NCBI GenBank assembly: GCA_965205235.1
Contig: CBDBGD010000007.1
Span: forward strand, 186,001-250,000
DNA length: 64,000 bases
Source of the DNA: CBDBGD01 sp965205235
GTDB lineage: Bacteria > Chloroflexota > Dehalococcoidia > Lucifugimonadales > UBA1127
Reading direction: 5' to 3'
Positions 1 to 7,480 of the stretch are shown in pieces. Each line of letters starts with the position of its first letter. Position 1 is the stretch's first letter. The translations under genes and the position numbers were made by a program. The notes below the pieces were generated by a model. It was not told the origin of the DNA and made no database searches. It saw only the letters and a list, made by a program, of their open reading frames with translations.

Positions 1-115
1 TTTCCCTGGACCAGTCGTAGTGGCGCTGGTGCCAAGGCACCTCCAGTTTGCCCTTGTACAGGAGTCGCGAGAGCAGTGATGCCTCTGCTGTCACGATAGT
101 GGCGTCGGCAGTCAT
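1..115 (-). CDS. DUF262 (GmrSD/SspE-type) protein, N-terminus only
   Basis: Only the first ~38 codons are in the window; the gene continues past the left edge. The reading MTADATIVTAEASLLSRLLY continues into the VPWHQRHYDW segment, which matches the N-terminal VPxYQRxYxW signature of DUF262. DUF262 proteins include the GmrSD nucleases and the N-terminal part of SspE, a phosphorothioate-sensing effector. The gene lies just after dndC with a few bases of spacing, in the same direction, so it is probably co-transcribed with the cysteine desulfurase and DndC. ATG at 115 or the adjacent in-frame GTG at 118 could be the start. The effector role is inferred from context; the DGQQR motif and any C-terminal nuclease domain lie outside the window. 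Confidence 0.7.
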   Translation of the reverse strand, partial: MTADATIVTAEASLLSRLLYKGKLEVPWHQRHYDWSRE

Positions 116-122
116 CACGAGG

Positions 123-1280
123 TCACACCCCGTCTAGCCTCTTGACTAGGGACAATCTGCTCTCCTCTCGATTCCTGTCGCGCCTCCAGATGTCTTCGAT
201 AACCTCCAGCTCGGGCTGTGAGATCATGGGCTCGCCGGTCTGTGCCTCTAGGGCTCTCAACCTGTCCAGAATCTGCTGCCGCACTTCGAGTTTGAAGGGC
301 CCATAAACTTGAGTCCCGTCAGCACGTCTCTTGGTAAGGCCATCCCGGCGCACCGGTGATCGGTTCTCGCTGTCCTCCCGCAACCGGATCAACTCTTCTC
401 TAAACTCGAGTAGGGCCTCAAGCTTTCCCTGCTCCGCGTGTCCTGACTCAATGGTGCCGTTCATGCTACGGTCCTTCTTCACCACGGTGCATGTCCAGCA
501 CCCGAATCGAGGGGATGTTGAACCACACGAAGGAGCGTCATCTTTGCTCAATACCAAAGGACATTCGCCGCCTCCTGCGTTACGGTATATGGTTATGAGC
601 TTTCGATGGGACCCCCCCCATGGCGGCCTCCGCTGCATCAGGATCATCCAGACCTCGTTATCTTCCAGGTCAGCGAGCGGGGCGAACATACGGCAGCCCT
701 TAACCGAGCTGTGAGGATTCATCTTGTCTGCTGACACACCGTGTCGGGTCATGTTGCGTCGGCGGGTCTGCGATTCGCTCCTTCGTGTCCCCACCAAAAG
801 AACGGCGCGCTTATGCCGGGACAGAATCTCTTCTAACAACCTATTCGTAGGCTGGATTTTCATCCGGTCCGTACACCATCGGAAGTTACGAGTGGGTGGA
901 ATGTAACCTCGCCCGATGATGTTGACCCAAAACGTTTGGTCAATGTAAGGCCGGCTTATCCATGTTCTTATTGGGAAGCCCGCATTCGCTGCTGCTTGAC
1001 CAATCTCTTGTATGCTTCCCTTAAGATGTTCGATGACAACAGGGGACTCTACCAGGGTATCATTCGCAATGACATGTACGTCTCGGTGCCTCTCATCTGG
1101 AGTGACCGTCAGGAGGGTCTCCCAGACGAGTTGCAGGAGCAGAGTCGAGTCCTTACCACCCGAGTAAGCCACTATCCAAGGGTCAGAGTGCTTCTTGGCA
1201 TACTCTCTCGCCATGGTCCGACGGATCTCTTCAAAGCGATCAGCCAGCCCCGAGGAGTATCCAACCACGGTATTCGTCAT
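123..1280 (-). CDS. dndC: DndC-like PAPS-reductase-family sulfurtransferase
   Basis: 385 aa. The N-terminal ATP-pyrophosphatase loop SGGKDST (about residue 40) is the PP-loop of the PAPS reductase family. A cysteine cluster near residues 240-265 (ECPLVLSKDDAPSCG, then FGCWTCTVVKKDRSM) is the iron-sulfur-binding signature typical of DndC. DndC acts with DndA, DndD and DndE to put sulfur into the DNA backbone as phosphorothioate. The ATG at 1280 is preferred over the upstream TTG at 1292 because GAAGGA precedes it. The gene is 14 nt downstream of the cysteine desulfurase stop. It is shorter than the roughly 500 aa of many DndC proteins. DndB, DndD and DndE are not visible here, so the pathway may be incomplete or continue leftward. 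Confidence 0.88.
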   Translation of the reverse strand: MTNTVVGYSSGLADRFEEIRRTMAREYAKKHSDPWIVAYSGGKDSTLLLQLVWETLLTVTPDERHRDVHVIANDTLVESPVVIEHLKGSIQEIGQAAANAGFPIRTWISRPYIDQTFWVNIIGRGYIPPTRNFRWCTDRMKIQPTNRLLEEILSRHKRAVLLVGTRRSESQTRRRNMTRHGVSADKMNPHSSVKGCRMFAPLADLEDNEVWMILMQRRPPWGGSHRKLITIYRNAGGGECPLVLSKDDAPSCGSTSPRFGCWTCTVVKKDRSMNGTIESGHAEQGKLEALLEFREELIRLREDSENRSPVRRDGLTKRRADGTQVYGPFKLEVRQQILDRLRALEAQTGEPMISQPELEVIEDIWRRDRNREESRLSLVKRLDGV

Positions 1281-1294
1281 GCCGTCCTTCAATC

Positions 1295-2470
1295 TCAGGG
1301 GGTCGCGGGCCAGTGGGGAGAGAGCCGACGCAGTTCATGAACTGCGTCGGCAATCAGCTTCGTAGATTGGCGGATCTCATCGTGGGTAGTAAAGCGCCCG
1401 ATACTGAACCGCAGTGAACTATACGCAGCTTCCTCGTTCATTCCAAGGGCGGTTAGAACATGGGAAGGATCCGAGCCAGCCGAAGTACATGCCGACCCAT
1501 TGGAGACCGCGATGTTTGGGAGCAGCATCATTAGGGATTCACTTTCGACAGAAGGGATGCATACATTCAGAATCGCATCGACGCAGTATTCTCGATTCCC
1601 ATTGACCGCGACCTGGGCGATCGCCATCAATCGATGTAGCAGATCTTGTGACATGATCCTGCTTCTCTCATCGTCTTGAGCCCTCTCCTCCAGCACCAGG
1701 CGGGCGGCTTCTCCCATGCCGACGATCTGATGAGTGGGCAGCGTTCCTGATCGGATTCCGCGTTCGTGCCCGCCCCCGTGAATTTGGGGCTGTAGCTTGA
1801 TGTGGCGATTCCGTCTGACATACAGGGCTCCGATCCCCTTGGGGCCGTACATCTTGTGGCCGCTCAGGGACACGAAATCGACTGGGATGGTCTTCGTGTC
1901 CAGTGGTAAGCGCGCCGCACTCTGGGCTGCATCGGTATGAAAGAAGATGCCTCGTTCTCTGGTGGCTTCCGAAATTGGTTGGATGTCCGTGATTGTCCCG
2001 ATTTCGTTGTTCACGTGCATCAAGGAAACCAGGATGGTATCCGGGCGCAGAGCCGCTTCCACCTGCTCCAGGGTAATGAGGCCGTCCGCACTTGGTCTGA
2101 TGTAGGTTACTTCAAAGCCCTGCGTTTCCAAGAACAGGCATGAGTCCAGGACGGCCTTATGCTCCATCTCTGACGTTACGATGTGTTTGCCTCGGCCCGC
2201 ATTCCGCTGTGCCACCCCCTTGATCGCCAAGTTGTCGGACTCGGTAGCTCCAGAGGTCCAAATGATCTCGTCTGGGTCAGCATTGATGAGGTTAGCCACT
2301 AGCTGGCGTGATTGTTCAACTGCGCTGCTGGCCTCCAGGCCGTGCTGATGCAGGGTTGAAGACGGGTTACCGAACACTCCGTGTGGTCCTAGGAATCGCA
2401 CCATCCGATCGATCACTCGAGGGTCAACAGGCGTGGTAGCTGCGTAGTCCAAGTAGATCCGCTGGGTCAT
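1295..2470 (-). CDS. dndA: Cysteine desulfurase, NifS/IscS/DndA type
   Basis: 391 aa, full family length. PLP-dependent enzyme that removes sulfur from L-cysteine as a persulfide. Visible signatures: the N-terminal YLDYAATTPVD, the PLP lysine in SLSGHKMYGPKG, and the catalytic cysteine loop SNGSACTSAGSDPSHVL. Its ATG overlaps the stop of the upstream HigA-like gene by one base (TGATG), implying translational coupling, and dndC follows 14 nt later. This linkage makes it the likely sulfur donor for DndC rather than a housekeeping IscS; no IscU or IscA gene is nearby. Confidence 0.92.
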   Translation of the reverse strand: MTQRIYLDYAATTPVDPRVIDRMVRFLGPHGVFGNPSSTLHQHGLEASSAVEQSRQLVANLINADPDEIIWTSGATESDNLAIKGVAQRNAGRGKHIVTSEMEHKAVLDSCLFLETQGFEVTYIRPSADGLITLEQVEAALRPDTILVSLMHVNNEIGTITDIQPISEATRERGIFFHTDAAQSAARLPLDTKTIPVDFVSLSGHKMYGPKGIGALYVRRNRHIKLQPQIHGGGHERGIRSGTLPTHQIVGMGEAARLVLEERAQDDERSRIMSQDLLHRLMAIAQVAVNGNREYCVDAILNVCIPSVESESLMMLLPNIAVSNGSACTSAGSDPSHVLTALGMNEEAAYSSLRFSIGRFTTHDEIRQSTKLIADAVHELRRLSPHWPATP

Positions 2471-2853
2471 CAGTTAGCTTCTGCCGCCCGAGTTGGGCCT
2501 CTAGACGGCCCTTGGCCATTGCGGCACAAGTGCTGACGGTTATACCCACGGGAGGAGTTAATCAGAGACCTGTCGCATGCTGTAGGCAGTGTACGAACCT
2601 CCTCTCCGACACGCTGTTCAGCCGGCACCAACTCATACCTGGATTGAAGATCCATCCAGAACTCAGGGGAAACCCTAAGCCAGCGACCCAAACGGAGAGC
2701 GGTGTCCTCAGTAACGGCACATTTACCAGCGATGATTTGGCTGATGCGGTTTGGTGGATCGCCAATCTGATGCGCTAGGCTGGTTGGGTAGACCCCCAAC
2801 TCCGCCAGATCCTGCTTCAGCACGGCCCCTGGGTGGAGAAAGCTCCTAGTCAT
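2470..2853 (-). CDS. HigA-family XRE antitoxin-like regulator
   Basis: 127 aa. The N-terminal ~80 residues match the HigA/VapI antidote helix-turn-helix (starts FLHPGAVLKQDLAELGV, with RISQIIAGKCAVTEDTALRLG as the recognition region). HigA proteins normally bind their own promoter. No HigB toxin gene lies beside it; instead it is translationally coupled to the cysteine desulfurase, so it more likely acts as the autoregulator of the phosphorothioation operon. The last ~35 residues are rich in R, G and P and unlike the usual helical HigA tail, so the C-terminus may be diverged. An inverted repeat 49 bp upstream (2902-2931) is a candidate operator. Confidence 0.8.
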   Translation of the reverse strand: MTRSFLHPGAVLKQDLAELGVYPTSLAHQIGDPPNRISQIIAGKCAVTEDTALRLGRWLRVSPEFWMDLQSRYELVPAEQRVGEEVRTLPTACDRSLINSSRGYNRQHLCRNGQGPSRGPTRAAEAN

Positions 2854-3162
2854 GCTGCCTGACTATCTCCCACGACAGCCTAATCCTCTTGGTGACATAG
2901 TGTATTGGGTAGTGTCAGTGCTGTCCAATACGCTTTCCCTTACCTCCGAGCGCCCTGGGTGCATCGCTCGCTGGCTAGGCAGCGCCGCCCGCATGCCACT
3001 CAATCCCTTGGAGCAACTCCAATGGCTATAGAAGGTAGAATTGGTGTCGGCTTCCTCTTGGTCACGTTCCGAGAACAATGCAGGAGGCCCGGTAATGCCA
3101 AGCCGCCTGGGAGGGTTCGGGTTCCGGCATGGGGAGACCTCCTCGGACCCAGCCTGCATCTC
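2854..3162. other. Intergenic region before the dnd-type operon; candidate operator
   Basis: 309 bp without a convincing gene, between the end of the conjugation operon and the start of the HigA-dndA-dndC operon, both on the minus strand. It contains an inverted repeat GTATTGG (2902-2908) and CCAATAC (2925-2931) separated by 16 bp, about 50-80 bp upstream of the HigA-like start codon, a fitting place for an autoregulatory operator. Short reading frames in this gap lack ribosome binding sites. No clear rho-independent terminator was seen. Confidence 0.5.
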
Positions 3163-4842
3163 TTATGGGAGCCAGTGCTCAAGCAAAGGGTAGGTTTGTA
3201 AGACGCAAGTCGCTTCCGCGCAACCAGGTGCACTCCACGCTCGCCCTAGTGGGCCGACACGCTCCAGCCGACTCCTAGTCGCTACCCGCAGCGGGACTCT
3301 GACGTCTAATCGAGCCATCTCCTCCCTAGCCACGCGCAGGAAGTGAGTCTGCGCGATCTCGTCCTCGAACACGACGAGGACCCCGGGAAGGCTCCCGTGG
3401 TCATCAATCGGACGGTGCGACGAGTAGTAGTTCAAGTATGGGGCTAGTCGTTCCGCCATCGTCACGGGGCGGACGGCCCGGCGCTCCCACTCCAAGAAGA
3501 ACGGCCATATCTGTTTGCCTCGTCGCAGCACGCCGAAGGCGTCGGGATGGATGGAACGCAGCCCGCCGCCGTGACGGAAATACCGGGATGCGCGGCGGGA
3601 GGGATCGATCTGGACGACCTCTCCGTACTGGTAGCGGGCCTGCCTGCTCAGGACCGCCACAAACCAGTGCACCGAGTCGGTGTGTTCCGCGTAACGGAGC
3701 AGCTGGCGGGTCCTGCCGCCCGAGACATTGCTCCACAGGAGAGGAGACTTGGGATCATTGAGGGCAATACGCCAACGCTTCCTGGCCGCACCCACTGCCG
3801 TTCGGTCCCTTCGAGTGAGCACCGCCAATCCCCGGTCGGATAGCCCCAGTCGGCGTCGGTCATCGACACGGATGTCGCGAATGAGCCCCAACGCCTCTAG
3901 CTGTCGCAGGATCAGCGCCAGCCTGGACCCCCTCACGCCCAGCATCGCCGCCAGGTGGGCAGGCAAGATCCAGGGCCAGTCCCACAGTAGATCAAGGGCG
4001 CGTTTCTCGGTGCTCTTCAGCAGCGCAGGCAGCATCCAGGCGCGTGCAGAGGTCTCGGAATCCTGGAGGGCCATGTATTGGGGAAGAGACGCCCGCCTGT
4101 GCGGCTTCTCAACGGGCCACGTGCCGCGGCGCCCCGTATGGGCGAGCACCGCTCGCAGATCAAGGAGCGCCGGGCCCGACGGCGTCCGCCAGATGCGAGC
4201 CTCGGTTCCGGCCGCGAGGACGTCGCTCTCGAGGGCGAGGAAGGCGATGGAAGGAGCGCCCCACATCAGCCTGCGAGCATGCCGCAGACTCGTCTCATCG
4301 ACCATCAGCATCAGGATGGCGCCGGGCCGAAACGCCTCTCTCAGTCGCCACATCCGCTTGGAGAAGGCCGTCCGGTCTACGGTCCGCCCCTGCCGGACGA
4401 CGGCAATGGTCCTTCCGTCGGAAAGCGTCATGGCGGCGTCCATCGGCATTGCCCGGTACCAGCGGAAGCGCATGGGGCAGGCGGAGACTGCGACGGCTGC
4501 AGCGAGGCGGTAGACAGCAGCGACGGCGTCAAGCCGTGCCATGATGGCCCGCCGGGCTTGCTCGGATACAGGGCAGGTACGCAGCAGCTCCTCCACGGTC
4601 ATGCCCTCATCCCGAGCCAATCGATGAAGACCCTCAGCGGTAAGACAGTAGCGCCTGGCTGAGGGAAGCAGGGGAGTGGCATGTGAGAGGGCCTGCACTA
4701 GCCCTGCCCCCTCCAGCCTACCGGCGGCCTGGTACACCGTCCCCCTGGAACGGCCTGTCAGCGCGACCATCTCCAGACGGTCGAGGAAGGGCATCGCAGC
4801 CAGGCGGCGGAGCAGCGCATCCTCACATGGCTGGTCACCCAC
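3163..4842 (-). CDS. Replication-relaxation (Replic_Relax)-like winged-helix protein
   Basis: 559 aa from the GTG at 4842, chosen because GGGAGGG sits five bases upstream and the start overlaps the coupling-protein stop. Two MarR-like winged-helix segments are visible, one near the N-terminus (FLDRLEMVALTGRSRGTVYQ) and one mid-protein (KRALDLLWDWPWILPAHLAAM to LGLSDRGLAVLTRRD). The C-terminal half, with RYQYGEVVQIDPSRRASRYF and IHPDAFGVLRRGKQ, resembles the Replic_Relax domain found beside TraG/VirB4 genes in plasmids and integrative elements. Family members are thought to act in plasmid replication or transfer; the biochemistry is not established. It ends the conjugation operon. A nuclease/relaxase-like role is possible but unproven. 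Confidence 0.65.
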   Translation of the reverse strand: MGDQPCEDALLRRLAAMPFLDRLEMVALTGRSRGTVYQAAGRLEGAGLVQALSHATPLLPSARRYCLTAEGLHRLARDEGMTVEELLRTCPVSEQARRAIMARLDAVAAVYRLAAAVAVSACPMRFRWYRAMPMDAAMTLSDGRTIAVVRQGRTVDRTAFSKRMWRLREAFRPGAILMLMVDETSLRHARRLMWGAPSIAFLALESDVLAAGTEARIWRTPSGPALLDLRAVLAHTGRRGTWPVEKPHRRASLPQYMALQDSETSARAWMLPALLKSTEKRALDLLWDWPWILPAHLAAMLGVRGSRLALILRQLEALGLIRDIRVDDRRRLGLSDRGLAVLTRRDRTAVGAARKRWRIALNDPKSPLLWSNVSGGRTRQLLRYAEHTDSVHWFVAVLSRQARYQYGEVVQIDPSRRASRYFRHGGGLRSIHPDAFGVLRRGKQIWPFFLEWERRAVRPVTMAERLAPYLNYYSSHRPIDDHGSLPGVLVVFEDEIAQTHFLRVAREEMARLDVRVPLRVATRSRLERVGPLGRAWSAPGCAEATCVLQTYPLLEHWLP

Positions 4843-7432
4843 AGTTACCCTCCCTCTCACCGGGACCCTGCAGAGTCGCTCCGAAGGGCATCTGGAAGTT
4901 CTTGCTCCGCTGGCGCCGTTTCACTGAAGTCTTCGGCGTATCACACTCTGGCCCACTGGCGGATGGGGCAGTGCCCTCTCTCATCGCCTTGACGGTGGTG
5001 CGGAACTCTTCCACCCGCCTGCGGGCCTCGGTCTGCTGGACTGCCATCGCCTCCGCGGTCGTGACATAGGAAGAGGATGCGGCGCGAATCTGGGCCCGTA
5101 CGTCAGGGTTGCCTGCCTCCGGCTTTCTGACCACCATCGAGAAGGCGGGCATCCGGTCGGTGCCAACGGTGGCCCGCACGTAGCAGTGATGGACCGGGAG
5201 GGACACGACGTCGTCCTCCGTGACTCGATCTCTCCCGAGCTCCCACACCAGCTGACGGGCGTCATTTCCCGCAACCTGGAAGACGGCCAGGCAGCCGACG
5301 TTGGCGAGCAGGGTGTCCCGCATCGTTCGAGAGAGGTCGTCCAGCTTGGCAAGGCTCTGGGTGGCAAGGACGAAACTAGCCCCGAACTTGCCCAGCTCCG
5401 ACAGCATGCTCTCGTAGTCGACGCCGGGCATCGCCTGCATCTCGTCCACAACGACCAGCGCACCCCGTCGCTTCTCCGGCGGGAGGCTACCCTGCTCTCG
5501 GACCACGGCGTCCACTAGGTTGAGGAGAGAGGCGCCCACCAGGGCCGCCACGTCCCGGCCAACGACGCCCTGAGACGTCGACACGAGCAGGATGCCGCCG
5601 TCATGGATTGTCCTGCGCATATCGATGGTGGAACTCGGCTGGCCGATGACGGCCCGGGCGCGCTTCGATGAGGCGTAATAGGAGAGCCGCGTCTGCACCG
5701 GAGCCAGAGAGTCCGCCTTGTACTCATGACGCCACTGGCCGAAATCCCTTGCCCACCACTCAAGGAGATAGGGATCGGAGACCCTGGTCAGCACCCCGGT
5801 GCGGAAGGCATCGTCCGAAAGGAGCTTCAGCACGTCCAGGATGGTGAGCTGTTCGTCATCTGCGGTGGATGGGTGCTCGTTGGCCTCATGGAGGGTCTTG
5901 ACCGTCTGCTCCAGGATGGACTGCATCCGTGGCCCCCACTGGTCCCACAGACCTCGCGCTATTCTGACGACCGAGTCGGCCGTCCGGTCCCGGTCGGCGA
6001 AGACCCGAGTGTCGAGCAGGTTGACGCCGGGCGCGCCTCGCCGGTCGGCCAAATCTATGAGCCGAACCCTGTCGATGAGGGATTCCGGGACGTGCTGGAG
6101 GAGGTCGTTCACGAGGTCGGCGTGAGGGTCGACAACGACGATGGCGTCGCCGTCCCTACCGGCTGCCTTCTCCCGCATCTTGTGGACGATGAGGTGATGC
6201 ATCAGAGTGGACTTGCCCATGCGCGTTCGGGCGACGTAGAGGTGATGCCGCCGCAGCAGATCCTCGGGGAAGCGGATGGGCCGGGGTCTACCACCCGTGG
6301 TCTCCCCCACCAGCGCACCTCCTCGGATGCCCTTTGCCAGGGGGCTGAGCGTCCGAGAGCCCGACCGCGCCACCAAGGGCATATCGTCTCCTGCCCCTGG
6401 CGGATGCCAAAGTGTGGCTACTTCTCGCACGCCCAAGACGCTGCGCTTCCCGAAGAGCCCGTGCTGCAGGGACGCATCAGCAGAGGCGGCTGGGCGTATC
6501 CGGCCGACAAGGAACCGCGCACCGGCGGGATGGTCGTAGTGGCAGTAGGCAGCGACGACGGGGTCCAGCAATCCTCTCGCACGCTCCTCGGTTCCCCCTG
6601 GGGGAAGGATGACCGTCACTTGGATCTCGGCGTCGAATGCGATGCGAGCAACCTTCTCCCTGATCAGCAAAGGGTCGTAGATCCGCTTGCGGGCCTCCTC
6701 CCACCGCCACCGAGCCCATCCTGCCACCGCAAGCGCCACGAAAAGCCCAGCCCCCAGCAGGACGGCCTTCCACGTCTCCCCGGCCTGTACCCATAGGTAG
6801 CCCCGCAGAGCGGCCAGGGCCCCGGCGCCAAGTACAGCCATGGTCGTGACGTCGGTCTGGTTGTCGCGGACCTGGTTCGCGTAGGCCGAGTCGCGGGGCT
6901 CCTCAACAGCGCGCCGGTGAGCCCTCACCATGTGGCGCTGCGACCAGTCGGGGCCCATGGAACGCAGCATCAGTCTCGACACGATTCGCTCGCCTTCGTT
7001 CAGATCGGACAGAGATCCCAGCAGAGCGATGAGAGGGTCCGAACCCGGATCCAGTAGGTCGCCATCCTGGAAGACCCGCAGGGGAACGTACTCGGGGCCA
7101 GTGACCCGCAGCGTCACCGTCCATGCCCGCTCAGCCTTCCCTAGGCGTAGAGGGTCCTCGTCCGGCGGCACCTTGCGGATGCGTGCCTGGGGATAGTGAG
7201 TCGCCATCTGCTGTCGAACGACCTGATCGTCCAGGCAGCGGGCCATGAGGGTCACACCGTCGATATCCCCGGCCAGCTCCAGCGAGAAGGGCTCGGGGAC
7301 TGCAATGGACTGCAGCAGGTTCTCCACTCCAAGCAGGGTGCGCTCCCCGGTCCTGGGCGGGGTCACAGCCAAGAGGACCGGCCGGTTGACGCCCGGCTCG
7401 CCGAAGAGGATGCGTCTGGGGTTCAGCTTCAT
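4835..7432 (-). CDS. TraG/TraD-like type IV coupling ATPase
   Basis: 865 aa. N-terminal domain, then two membrane-spanning segments near residues 196-240, then a HerA/TraD-type ATPase. Walker A is ARTRMGKSTLMH (about 400-411), a DPHADLV motif follows near 434, and Walker B is GALVVVDEM (about 657-665) with the downstream sensor segment VLATQSLAKLDDLSR. These proteins sit at the inner membrane and feed DNA or protein substrates to the type IV secretion channel. The gene follows virB4 by 48 bp and overlaps the replication-relaxation-like gene by eight bases. The length and order are typical for conjugative elements of Gram-positive and Chloroflexota type. Confidence 0.85.
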   Translation of the reverse strand: MKLNPRRILFGEPGVNRPVLLAVTPPRTGERTLLGVENLLQSIAVPEPFSLELAGDIDGVTLMARCLDDQVVRQQMATHYPQARIRKVPPDEDPLRLGKAERAWTVTLRVTGPEYVPLRVFQDGDLLDPGSDPLIALLGSLSDLNEGERIVSRLMLRSMGPDWSQRHMVRAHRRAVEEPRDSAYANQVRDNQTDVTTMAVLGAGALAALRGYLWVQAGETWKAVLLGAGLFVALAVAGWARWRWEEARKRIYDPLLIREKVARIAFDAEIQVTVILPPGGTEERARGLLDPVVAAYCHYDHPAGARFLVGRIRPAASADASLQHGLFGKRSVLGVREVATLWHPPGAGDDMPLVARSGSRTLSPLAKGIRGGALVGETTGGRPRPIRFPEDLLRRHHLYVARTRMGKSTLMHHLIVHKMREKAAGRDGDAIVVVDPHADLVNDLLQHVPESLIDRVRLIDLADRRGAPGVNLLDTRVFADRDRTADSVVRIARGLWDQWGPRMQSILEQTVKTLHEANEHPSTADDEQLTILDVLKLLSDDAFRTGVLTRVSDPYLLEWWARDFGQWRHEYKADSLAPVQTRLSYYASSKRARAVIGQPSSTIDMRRTIHDGGILLVSTSQGVVGRDVAALVGASLLNLVDAVVREQGSLPPEKRRGALVVVDEMQAMPGVDYESMLSELGKFGASFVLATQSLAKLDDLSRTMRDTLLANVGCLAVFQVAGNDARQLVWELGRDRVTEDDVVSLPVHHCYVRATVGTDRMPAFSMVVRKPEAGNPDVRAQIRAASSSYVTTAEAMAVQQTEARRRVEEFRTTVKAMREGTAPSASGPECDTPKTSVKRRQRSKNFQMPFGATLQGPGEREGNCG

Positions 7433-7480
7433 GGTGTCGCTCCTTACGCCAGCGGCCCTATGACACGCATGTCGTCGGCT

